Assembly (NCBI GenBank): GCA_028821515.1
Contig: JAPPGA010000055.1
Span: 62,001-126,000 of the forward strand
Reading direction: 5' to 3'
Source of the DNA: Gammaproteobacteria bacterium
GTDB lineage: Bacteria; Pseudomonadota; Gammaproteobacteria; Pseudomonadales; Azotimanducaceae
Length of the DNA stretch: 64,000 nucleotides
Shown: positions 26,693-35,572 of the stretch, one piece after another
Layout of the letters: each line of letters starts with the position of its first letter
Numbering within the stretch: position 1 is the first letter of the stretch
Notes under the pieces: model-generated
Database searches by the model: none
Seen by the model: only the letters and a program-made list of their open reading frames with translations
Told to the model about the DNA's origin: nothing
Translations under genes and position numbers: made by a program

Positions 26693-27883
26693 TCACGCGT
26701 CCGGACCGGCCGTCACGACGGACAGGCCGCGCCGCGCACCAGGTACCGCACCAATGACCACACCATCCGCATAGTCGAAAGCGTCCACCACGATGCCCGC
26801 GCCGTCGCGCCCCAGGACAGTCGGGCGCACGGCATCGAGGCGCCCTTCATCGACGATCCAGATCTCGGCGCCGACCTGTTCGGCTGCCTCCGGCAGCGTA
26901 AAGGTATTCGCGAGTGAGGGACCTTCGATCTCGATATCGACGAAGGTGCCCGGAGGCAGTTCGGGAACCTCGTCGAAGGACAGGAACACCCGCGCGAAAC
27001 GCGTCCGCTCGTCGAGTTCCGCCGAAACGCGTTCCACCGAAGCCGGCAAGACCGTAACACCCGCACGAACCGAAGCCCGTCGCCCGACTGCGGGCGATAT
27101 GCGGCGCAGGTCGTCCTGGCCGACAAAACCCACGGCTTCCACCGCATCCAGCGCGAACGCCTTCCCGAACGACTGGCCCTTCGTGAGCAACTGTCCAGCC
27201 TCCGCCACCGCCTCCGTGACGCGGCCGGCGAACGGCAGCGAAAAGCGCGTGCGGGACAGTTCGAGCGCAGCCACCTTCGCCCGCGCCCGGGCCGAGGCGA
27301 CCCGCGCCCTCGCCTGTTCGATCTGGGGAACGTGCGCGACGAGCGGCGGCACCGCTTCGCCGGGATGCAGGATGGCATAGTTGAGACGCGCGGCATCGCC
27401 TTCGGCCTGCTGAAGCAGAAGCGTCGACTCGGCTGACTCGACATCTGCCTGCGCCTGTTCCACCGCCAGTTCGAAATCGCTTGGGTCGATGACGAGCAGT
27501 TCCTCGCCGGCGGCAAACGATCCGCCAGCCCTCAGGTTGGGTGAAACGACCGCCACGCGGCCGGTGATCTGCGGGCTCAGCCCGACATGGTTACGCACGT
27601 TCACCGACCCGGTCGTGACGACCGTGAGCGCCCTGTTCGCCGATGTCGGCTGAATCACGCGGACCACGGGTGGCGGCGCTGACCGACCGAAGCTGGTCGA
27701 TCCTTCGGCTCCCAGCACGTCCTCCTTCGAAGGGGCGCGCGAAAAGAACAGGGCCGCAAGGACCACTGCCGCCACGGCCAGTATCTGGACCGGACCGACG
27801 GCGCTACGGCGAACGCCGGGCGGTCGATCGCCAGCACCCGCTCCAGAACGACGCCGATTGAACCTGTTGCCGAGCAAAGCCAT
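26693..27883 (-). CDS. RND efflux periplasmic adaptor (HlyD-like membrane fusion protein)
   Basis: GSVNVRNHVGLSPQITGRVAVVSPNLRAGGSFAAGEELLVIDPSDFELAVEQAQADVESAES. Confidence 0.9.
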   Translation of the reverse strand: MALLGNRFNRRRSGAGAGDRPPGVRRSAVGPVQILAVAAVVLAALFFSRAPSKEDVLGAEGSTSFGRSAPPPVVRVIQPTSANRALTVVTTGSVNVRNHVGLSPQITGRVAVVSPNLRAGGSFAAGEELLVIDPSDFELAVEQAQADVESAESTLLLQQAEGDAARLNYAILHPGEAVPPLVAHVPQIEQARARVASARARAKVAALELSRTRFSLPFAGRVTEAVAEAGQLLTKGQSFGKAFALDAVEAVGFVGQDDLRRISPAVGRRASVRAGVTVLPASVERVSAELDERTRFARVFLSFDEVPELPPGTFVDIEIEGPSLANTFTLPEAAEQVGAEIWIVDEGRLDAVRPTVLGRDGAGIVVDAFDYADGVVIGAVPGARRGLSVVTAGPDA

Positions 27884-28017
27884 TCGTTGTCCGAACCCAC
27901 AACCAGACGAAGCGGATTATCGCAACGCCCGGGCAGCGATCACACCCCAAGTGTCGACAAATCCACAGGGACTTGGTCAGATAGGCGAATCTCCTGGCGT
28001 GAAGGGTGCCAGCACGC

Positions 28018-29229
28018 ATGACAGCCGGACCGGCAATACCCGGCGGCGGCAATGCCATCACCGTCGATTGGATACAGCAAGCGCTCCTGGCGGGGAGTGC
28101 GGTGGACGTTCCGCGAATCAGGAGCGTTGAAGTCGAGTCGATCGGAACCGGGCTTGGCCTCCTCGCCGACCTTTTCCGCTGCCACCTGACCTATGGCGAT
28201 GCCGACGGCGAGTCGCAAGGCGACGCTGCGGGGTGGCCAAGACTGCCCGAGAGCGTCGTCGTGAAGCTTCCCAGTTCAGAACTGAAGAGCAGGCGCCTGT
28301 GCAAGCGTTTCTACCTGTACAAGCGCGAGTGCGACTACTACCGCAGTCTCGCACCGAACGTCCCGTTACGAACGCCGACGCTGCTCTACGGCGACTATGA
28401 ACCCCGAACCGACCGGTTCGTCCTTGTCCTCGAAGACCTGCGCGCCATGGCGACCGCTGACCAGATTGTCGGTGCCAGCGCCGAGCAGGCGAAACGCGCC
28501 ATCCGCGGGATTGCGAGGCTGCATGGCCACTACTGGAACAAGGTCGACCAGCCGGAACTGTCAGGTGCCCGCCGGGAACTGAGCCCCAAGTACAGGCCCC
28601 TGGTGCAGATCGTCTATCTCTCGAACCTGCTGCCAACGCTCCGCCATTTCGGTGAAGTCTTCTCGGCGGAAATGCGGCGGTTCGCCGAAGCCTACGGCCC
28701 GCGCGTGGCTGAGCACATGGGCGTCCTCGCCGCTGGCCCCCTGACGTTCTGCCACGGAGATTATCGACTCGACAACATGTTCTTCGGCGAGGGAGAGGAG
28801 TTCGCCGTCATCGACTGGCAGGTCAGTGCGATCCAGAGCTGTCTGTATGACGTCGCCTATTTTCTTGCGACCAGCGTGGCGAGCGACATCCGCCGCGAAG
28901 TCGAGCGCGACGCGCTTGGGGAGTATCACGACATCGTCCGCACCCTGGGAGCCAAGGACCTCACGTTCGAAGGCTGCTGGGAACTGTATCGCCAGAACAT
29001 CGCCGGTCGCCTCATAACGGCCGTCATCACGTGCGGGGGGCTGGACCTGAACGACGAACGGAGCTACGAACTTGCCGAGATCAGCCTGCGCCGAACCCTG
29101 ACAGCGATCGAGGACCTGGAGGCTTTCGAGTTGATTCCGGCCCGGCGCCGTGACCTCAGTTCCGCCACCGTCTTCTCCACCCTGTCGCGGGTCGGATACA
29201 ACCTTTCGAGGGCGTTCTACCGGCCCTGA
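28018..29229 (+). CDS. Phosphotransferase (APH/ecdysteroid kinase-like)
   Basis: FCHGDYRLDNMFFGEGEEFAVIDWQ (HxDxxxxN plus DxD-type motifs). Confidence 0.85.
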   Translation: MTAGPAIPGGGNAITVDWIQQALLAGSAVDVPRIRSVEVESIGTGLGLLADLFRCHLTYGDADGESQGDAAGWPRLPESVVVKLPSSELKSRRLCKRFYLYKRECDYYRSLAPNVPLRTPTLLYGDYEPRTDRFVLVLEDLRAMATADQIVGASAEQAKRAIRGIARLHGHYWNKVDQPELSGARRELSPKYRPLVQIVYLSNLLPTLRHFGEVFSAEMRRFAEAYGPRVAEHMGVLAAGPLTFCHGDYRLDNMFFGEGEEFAVIDWQVSAIQSCLYDVAYFLATSVASDIRREVERDALGEYHDIVRTLGAKDLTFEGCWELYRQNIAGRLITAVITCGGLDLNDERSYELAEISLRRTLTAIEDLEAFELIPARRRDLSSATVFSTLSRVGYNLSRAFYRP

Positions 29230-29244
29230 GTCCGTCGCCTGCGT

Positions 29245-32200
29245 TTACGCTGCGGAACTCTCCCCTGATGGATGTACCAATGGCCCCGGGGGAGGATGGC
29301 CTTCGGTGACGCCTGTTCCATGGAAGTCTTCCCGAATGATCACCAGCGCCGGAACCAGGAACAGGATGACGACGCTTGCGAACACGATGCCGGTCGCGAG
29401 GCTCACAGCCATCGGGATCAGGAACTGCGCCTGGGTGCTCGTCTCGAACAGCATCGGGGTCAGGCCGAGGGCGGTCGTGGCTGTGGTCAGGAAGACGGCG
29501 CGAAAACGCAGCCGCGCGGCGGTGACCACGCACTCGATCGCCGATGCCCCGGTTTCCCGGCGCAGCCTGTTGTAGCGGTCCACCAGCACCAGCGAGTCGT
29601 TCACCACGACGCCGGCCAGCGCCACCATACCGAAGATCGATATGAACGACAGGTCGTGGCCCAGTATGAAGTGCCCGATCAGCGCGCCCCCGGCGCCGAA
29701 CGGCACCGCCGCCAGGATGATGAACGGCTGCACGTAGCTTCGAAGCTGCGAAGCCAGCAGGACGAATATCACCATCAGCGCCACGAGGGTCAGGTATCCC
29801 AGCGCACCCAGGTCGCGGGACTGTTCCATGCCAAAACCCGCCTGCGCGATCTGCAATCCCGGATAGCGACGTGCCAGCTCGGGCAGCACGTCCCGTTGAA
29901 TCCTCGCATTGACGTCGGTCGGCGTCGCCAACTTGGTGTCCACCTCACCGGTGACCGTGACAACGCGCAGACCGTTGACCCGATTGATGGACGAGTAGCC
30001 TCGGGACTCGGTGACCCGCGCGACCGCCGAGAGCGGCGCTTCGGCGCCGTCCGCCAGCCGCACCCTGACGTTGAAGAAGTCCTGCGCGCTCTGCCGTTGT
30101 TCCGGGGGATACCGCACCATGACCTTCAGTTCCTGGCGTCCCCGCTGTATGCGATGCACCTCGGCGCCGAAAAAGTTGCCGCGCAGTTGCCGCGCGACAT
30201 CGGCCGGGGTGAGGCCGGCGGCCTCGCCGGCGGGTGTCAGTTCGATATCGTACTGCCGCTTGCCGGGGCTGTCGGAGTCCTGGATTTCGTACATTGACGG
30301 ATACCGCCGATAAGCTTCCTTGAGGTCGTCTACCGCCGCCGACAGCGTCGCGTCGTCCTGGTGGGCCAGTTCGTACTCCACGTCCGTCCCGCCGGGGCCG
30401 GCAAACTCCGCCGAAAACGTCAACCGTTCCGCGCCGGGCACGTCGCCTACTTTCGCGCGCCACAGCCGTTCCAGTTCCGTCGCCGCCAGCGTGCGCAGCG
30501 GTTCACGATGCAGTTGTACCTGCACTGCGGCGACGTGGCTCGCAACCATCATCGCCTGGGTGCCACCCGGCCCGGTGAACTCGCCTGGCCGGCCGCCCAC
30601 GGTAACGCTCAATGCGCGCATCGACGTACCACCCACATCTTCGTTGACGGCGTGCGCGGCGGCGGCGATCGTTTCCGCGGCGGCGCGCGTCACGGCGAAC
30701 GGCGTTCCCACCGGGAACTCGATGTCCGCCCGCATCCCGTCCGATTCCAGCGTTGGGAAGAACAGGAATCTCACCGTCCCGCTCAGCATCAGGGAAGCCG
30801 CGGCAGCGAGCAGCAGGAATCCGCCGAGGAGCGTCATGTAGCGACGACGGACCGCGCGTTCGATGACGGGCACCAGCCAGTTGTCACGAAAACGCCGAAC
30901 CGCGTCGGCTACCCCTGTCTGAAATGCGTCGAGCGGCCAGCGGCTCCAGGTTCCCGGATGCGCCAGGTGCGCGGGCAGGATGAGAAACGCTTCGATGAGC
31001 GACATGGCAAGTACCGTGACCACCACCAGCGGGACCACGCCGAGAATCTGGCCGAACGTTCCCGTGACGAAGGACAGCGGCGCGAACGCCGCCATCGTCG
31101 TCAGAACGCCTACGAGCACCGGACTCTGCACCCCGCGCGTGCCCGCGATGGACGCTTCCGGCCCGACGTTGCCGGCGTCCCATTGGGAGGAAATGTTCTC
31201 CCCCACGACCACCGCATCGTCGACCACGATGCCGATCACCATGATCAGGGCGAACAGCGACACCATGTTGATGTTCACGTCGAGAAAGTCGAAGAAAAGG
31301 AACGCGCCGAGGAAAGAGATCGGCACGCCCATCGCCACCCACAGCGCAAGCCGCAGGTCCAGCATGACCACCAGGAACAGGAACACCAGCGCGAAACCGA
31401 GCAGGCCGTTGCGCACCAGCAGGCTGATGCGGTCCTTGAGGATCTCCGTCTGGTCCTCCCACACCGCTATGTCGATACCGGGAGGCGGTTGATAGCCGGC
31501 GAGCAGTTCCTTGATATCTTCCGCGATCACCAGCGCATCCTCGGCCTCGGACTTGCGAACCTGCACGAACACGCTCTGCCGGCCGTTGTACTCGTGAATG
31601 AGGTCCACGTCCGCGAAGCCGTCCCGAATCGTGGCGAGATCGCGTAGCCGGAGCACCGCTCCGTCAGGAGCCGAGCGGATAACGATGTCCTCGAATTCCT
31701 CCCCACGCTCCCGCTTGGCGTTGGTGCGCAACAGCAGGTCGCCACCCTCCGTGCGCAACTCGCCGGACGACAGGTTGAGTGACGCGCGACCCACGGCCTG
31801 GGCCACCTGTTGAATGCTCAGGTTGTGACGGCGCAGCGCCTCCTCGCGCACTTCGATGGATATCTCGTAGTCCCGGGCGCCGACCAGCGAGACCAGCGAA
31901 ACGGAAGGCAGGGCAAGCAGTTGCTCTTCGAGCGCTTCGGCGCCGCGCCTCAATTCAGCTTCTGACAACTCGGAAGACACCACCATGGTCATGACGTCGC
32001 TGATGGTCTCGGCACGAACGACGCTCGGCTGTTCCGCGTCCTCCGGGGGAAAGTCGGAGATCCGCTGCACGGCCGATTCGACATCGTCGTGGACGCGCGC
32101 AGCGTCGACGAAGTCCTTGAGTTCGACGGTCACCCTGCCGACGTTCTCGGAGGCCTCCGAAAGGACGCGCTCGACGCCATCTATCCCGAATACCGCTTCC

Positions 32201-32442
32201 TCCACGCGCCGGGTGATGCCCTCCTCCACTTCGGAAGGCGTCGCGCCCGGATAGGTCACGCGGACCGTGATCAGCTGCGGATCGACCGTCGGAAATATCT
32301 GCGCCGTCAGCTGCGACCCGGCGAAGAACCCGCCGACGAGCATGAGCAGCATGATCAGGTTCGCCGCCACGGTGTTGTTGGCGAACCACTCGATCAAGCC
32401 GCCGTCGCGCGGCGCCGCACCCCCGACATACGCGTCACTCAA
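29245..32442 (-). CDS. RND efflux pump permease (AcrB/HAE1-like)
   Basis: 1065 aa with duplicated 6-TM organisation; PQLITVRVTYPGATPSEVEEGITRRVE, SLFALIMVIGIVVDDAVVVGENI, LIGHFILGHDLSFISIFGMVALAGVVVNDSLVLVD. Confidence 0.96.
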   Translation of the reverse strand: MSDAYVGGAAPRDGGLIEWFANNTVAANLIMLLMLVGGFFAGSQLTAQIFPTVDPQLITVRVTYPGATPSEVEEGITRRVEEAVFGIDGVERVLSEASENVGRVTVELKDFVDAARVHDDVESAVQRISDFPPEDAEQPSVVRAETISDVMTMVVSSELSEAELRRGAEALEEQLLALPSVSLVSLVGARDYEISIEVREEALRRHNLSIQQVAQAVGRASLNLSSGELRTEGGDLLLRTNAKRERGEEFEDIVIRSAPDGAVLRLRDLATIRDGFADVDLIHEYNGRQSVFVQVRKSEAEDALVIAEDIKELLAGYQPPPGIDIAVWEDQTEILKDRISLLVRNGLLGFALVFLFLVVMLDLRLALWVAMGVPISFLGAFLFFDFLDVNINMVSLFALIMVIGIVVDDAVVVGENISSQWDAGNVGPEASIAGTRGVQSPVLVGVLTTMAAFAPLSFVTGTFGQILGVVPLVVVTVLAMSLIEAFLILPAHLAHPGTWSRWPLDAFQTGVADAVRRFRDNWLVPVIERAVRRRYMTLLGGFLLLAAAASLMLSGTVRFLFFPTLESDGMRADIEFPVGTPFAVTRAAAETIAAAAHAVNEDVGGTSMRALSVTVGGRPGEFTGPGGTQAMMVASHVAAVQVQLHREPLRTLAATELERLWRAKVGDVPGAERLTFSAEFAGPGGTDVEYELAHQDDATLSAAVDDLKEAYRRYPSMYEIQDSDSPGKRQYDIELTPAGEAAGLTPADVARQLRGNFFGAEVHRIQRGRQELKVMVRYPPEQRQSAQDFFNVRVRLADGAEAPLSAVARVTESRGYSSINRVNGLRVVTVTGEVDTKLATPTDVNARIQRDVLPELARRYPGLQIAQAGFGMEQSRDLGALGYLTLVALMVIFVLLASQLRSYVQPFIILAAVPFGAGGALIGHFILGHDLSFISIFGMVALAGVVVNDSLVLVDRYNRLRRETGASAIECVVTAARLRFRAVFLTTATTALGLTPMLFETSTQAQFLIPMAVSLATGIVFASVVILFLVPALVIIREDFHGTGVTEGHPPPGPLVHPSGESSAA

Positions 32443-32581
32443 GACCCAATCCTCGCGAAGAATCCATGCTGCGCACGGCGCTGGCGGCCGTCACGCACTG
32501 TTCGAGAAAACCCATCGGCTGTCGGCCGACCGCTCAAAGGGGCGCATTATGAACAGTCTCCGGGGGCCTGTCTCATGCAGC

Positions 32582-33361
32582 TTATGAACCAGTATCCGTC
32601 CCGGCCAAGTCCGGCAGCGAACAGGCGTTTACGACCTCCCCGGACGCTTGCTCCACCACCGATGTGTCAACCAGCCTGAACTGCCGCCGCAATGTCGCGG
32701 GCATCGTGACGGTCTTCGGCACCCGGCGGCCGTAACGCTCGAGGATGTCGAAACGCGCCGGCGAAGCCTTGCCGTCGTCTCGGAGGACATCGTAGTCGCA
32801 CCTTTCCGTACCGTCGTCGGCTACCGCATGTTCCCGCAGTACCATCGCGTAGGTCTTGCGCCCATTGTTCAGCACAGGTTCGGCATCGCACTGCGCCGTC
32901 ACCCAAAAGAAGGACATGATGTCAACGCCCTCCGGCGCCGGCTGGTCGTCCTGCACCTCGCCGTCCCGCAGCTGGCGCAGCACGTCCCCGGCAACATGGA
33001 TGACGCGGCTCCTGTTCTTCCGTGAGCGTTCGTGCATGCGAAACTCTTCCGGTACGGCCCGCGCCTCTTCGATACGGCCGTGGACGGCGAAACGCGCTTC
33101 CCACGGCACGACTCGGGACCAGACGTCGGTCGTCTGCATGGTTCCGCAGACGCGGTATCCACCGCCCCCGGTCTCGGCATGGATTCGGGCTTCGCCTACA
33201 CGAACACCCCGAATGAACACGTCGTATTCCAGTTCAAGCGTCAGGGTGTCCGCGGGCGTCGGCGGCTCGGCGCAAAGCCATCCCGCGGAACCCAGCATCG
33301 CAGCGAGGAGGATGTGCCTCGGCCACCCCCGCAAAGTCTGTGACGCGTATGGTCGCTTCAT
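32582..33361 (-). CDS. DUF3108-like secreted/periplasmic protein
   Basis: Signal-like N-terminus (MKRPYASQTLRGWPRHILLAAMLGSAGWLCA); LELEYDVFIRGVRVGEARIHAE...ERYGRRVPKTVTM. Confidence 0.65.
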   Translation of the reverse strand: MKRPYASQTLRGWPRHILLAAMLGSAGWLCAEPPTPADTLTLELEYDVFIRGVRVGEARIHAETGGGGYRVCGTMQTTDVWSRVVPWEARFAVHGRIEEARAVPEEFRMHERSRKNRSRVIHVAGDVLRQLRDGEVQDDQPAPEGVDIMSFFWVTAQCDAEPVLNNGRKTYAMVLREHAVADDGTERCDYDVLRDDGKASPARFDILERYGRRVPKTVTMPATLRRQFRLVDTSVVEQASGEVVNACSLPDLAGTDTGS

Positions 33362-33397
33362 ATATATTCGGACTCCAGAAACTATGGGGGGGTTCTC

Positions 33398-34612
33398 ATG
33401 TCGCATCGTGCAAAGGTGCTCACGACAGGGGCGATGGCTTCGCTCCTCCTGTTCCTCGGGTCAACCGGCAACGCTGACGACAGGGCCGAGTTTCAGCGCG
33501 TCTACCAAGACTATCAACAACACATCGAAGCAAAGGAAACCTCCGAGGCCCTGGACGCCGCGTCACAAGCCTACACCCTCGGTTCGAAGCTCTTCGGGAA
33601 GAAGAACATCAATACGGCGAACCTTGCCGTCAACTACGCGGTCCTGCTGAACGACTCCGGGGAGTACAGGCAGTCCGGAAGGGTCCTCCGGGGGAAGCTC
33701 TCAGTCCTCGAGGACCACTACGGCACGGATGCGATCGAACTTGTGCCGGCCCTGGTTCAGCTTGGCCGGGTGAAGTTCGACCCCCGCAGGCCCAGGGAGG
33801 CGCTCGAGCACTTCAGTCGCGCGTCCTGGCTGGCGGGCAACCACGAAAACGATCTGTATCGCGCCCAGCAGTGCTACGAAATCGCGCGGGAACTGCTGAA
33901 CCGGGGAGGCATCCGCTTTGCCGAGCAATTCATCCAGAGTGCCCATGCAATCTACGAGAAGAAGTTGCAGGAAAACGACCTTCGGCTTGGACTCACATCC
34001 TTCCACATGGGCATGTGGGCCGCTGGCAGGCGCCAGTTTGAGAAGGCCGCCGAGCATTTCGATGACTCGCTGACCGCCTTCAGAACGGACGAAGCGCCGA
34101 TGCGGCAGATGGAGAAGACGATCCGAATCCGTCTCGTCGAGTTGTACGAGAACATGGAACAGCCCGAACGCGCGACCGAACACTGCCTTGCCCTCGGCGA
34201 GCGGGAGCCATGGTCGGTGGCACCCGCGCCCATCTACAGCGCGAGACCGGAGTATTCCAAGGAGGCCATAGACGACAAGCTATCCGGCGAAGTGTCGCTC
34301 AAGTTCACCATCGACGAGCAGGGTTACGTACGGAATGCAACGGTCACGGAATCGTCCGAGAAAGCGCTCAACGACATTGCGATCACCATGATCCGGAAGT
34401 ACCGCTACCCCCCGCGATTCGAGGGAGGCAAGCCCGTCGTGACCGACGGTGTCGCGTACGTCGCTACGCTCGCCGCCGAAGCGCCGCAGGCGGGGCCCCC
34501 GCCCCAGGCTCGGGATCGGCGAGGACGCAGGGGGGATCTTCCTCGCGCACGCGGATTCCCGGGAAGTCGCGACCCACGCCAGAACGACTATCCGGGCGGA
34601 GTCGACGACTGA
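33398..34612 (+). CDS. TPR-repeat protein with C-terminal TonB domain
   Basis: Signal-like N-terminus, TPR-like helices, then IDDKLSGEVSLKFTIDEQGYVRNATVTESSEKALNDIAITMIRKYRYPPRFEGGKPV (TonB C-terminal). Confidence 0.8.
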   Translation: MSHRAKVLTTGAMASLLLFLGSTGNADDRAEFQRVYQDYQQHIEAKETSEALDAASQAYTLGSKLFGKKNINTANLAVNYAVLLNDSGEYRQSGRVLRGKLSVLEDHYGTDAIELVPALVQLGRVKFDPRRPREALEHFSRASWLAGNHENDLYRAQQCYEIARELLNRGGIRFAEQFIQSAHAIYEKKLQENDLRLGLTSFHMGMWAAGRRQFEKAAEHFDDSLTAFRTDEAPMRQMEKTIRIRLVELYENMEQPERATEHCLALGEREPWSVAPAPIYSARPEYSKEAIDDKLSGEVSLKFTIDEQGYVRNATVTESSEKALNDIAITMIRKYRYPPRFEGGKPVVTDGVAYVATLAAEAPQAGPPPQARDRRGRRGDLPRARGFPGSRDPRQNDYPGGVDD

Positions 34613-34636
34613 CAGGCCTTTCGGGGCGGTCCCGCC

Positions 34637-35572
34637 CTATGATTCTGCTGCCGGGGGAGACGACCCTTCACTCCCTCCGTCACTGTCGTCCTCCTCGGAC
34701 GCGTCGACACCCAGGTCTTCAAGAGGCATGTCAAGCTGTTCCGCGATGTAGGACGAGATTCCGAACACACCCTCGAAACGGCTGGATGTCGCCGCGTAAT
34801 CGTCATCCGGGAGGGCGAACAGCGCCAATTCGTGCGCGCCCGCGCCGTCCACCACGACAAACGCCGTGCTCGGCTCTTCAGGCAGTTCGGCATCGACGAG
34901 GTCGAGGACATTCAGTCTCCGAAGCCGGTCGACAAACGTGTTCGTTTCGTCCTGGTCGAGTTCGACGCCCTCGCTGGTCCACGCGCCGTCGGTCCAGGCC
35001 AGGGTCCACTCGGCACTTGAGGTCTTGCGGCTGACGGATTGCACTTCACCCTCGGGTTGCAGCAGCGACTTTTGCAGCCAGTCGGACTGTTTCACGCCCG
35101 CTTCGTAGTTCGAGAAACCGATGGCATACACCGGCCCGCCGTCCACGTGGCGCGCATGCACCCTGCCGAAAGTGGGCGATGTCCCGAGGTATATGTCCGC
35201 CAGCGTCTCTTCGCCGGCACCGATTGTCACGTGGCGCTGGTGCGTTTCTTCGACCACCTCGAACCGCCGCATGGCCGACTCGCTGGTCGCCACCGGCCAG
35301 CCGGGACCTGGATCCGACAGTTTCTGCAGGACGCCATCGATCTTGCCGCCGTCGGCCGGCAGCCCGTTCGACAGCGTCCACTCGCGGTCTGCGCGGGTGA
35401 CCGTCACGGTGCTTTCGGCATCGGCCACGGTCATCGTGTCCGCGTTGCCGGCGTCGAAACTGAGGAACACCGGCGGCGCGTCCCCGGGACGCGCCTGCAG
35501 CCCCCACACCAGGGCGACAGCGATCAGTTGCACGAGCAGGACGCCTGCCAGGATTGCCTGCCGGTTCACGAT
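34637..35572 (-). CDS. DUF4340 domain-containing protein
   Basis: One N-terminal TM then repeats typical of DUF4340 (W.LSNGLPADGGKIDGVLQKL); follows the GldFG-like gene. Start uncertain (35572-35620). Confidence 0.75.
   Translation of the reverse strand: MVNRQAILAGVLLVQLIAVALVWGLQARPGDAPPVFLSFDAGNADTMTVADAESTVTVTRADREWTLSNGLPADGGKIDGVLQKLSDPGPGWPVATSESAMRRFEVVEETHQRHVTIGAGEETLADIYLGTSPTFGRVHARHVDGGPVYAIGFSNYEAGVKQSDWLQKSLLQPEGEVQSVSRKTSSAEWTLAWTDGAWTSEGVELDQDETNTFVDRLRRLNVLDLVDAELPEEPSTAFVVVDGAGAHELALFALPDDDYAATSSRFEGVFGISSYIAEQLDMPLEDLGVDASEEDDSDGGSEGSSPPAAES

Noticed and set aside
30361-31647. 428 aa + strand ORF opposite the RND pump
   Set aside because: Low-complexity R/H/Q/E composition typical of an antisense frame.
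34480-34612. Frameshift at the C-terminus of the TPR-TonB protein (tail RDRRGRRGDLPRARGFPGSRDPRQNDYPGGVDD)
   Set aside because: Tail composition looks odd after the TonB domain, but no alternative frame restores a recognisable sequence, so no frameshift is claimed.
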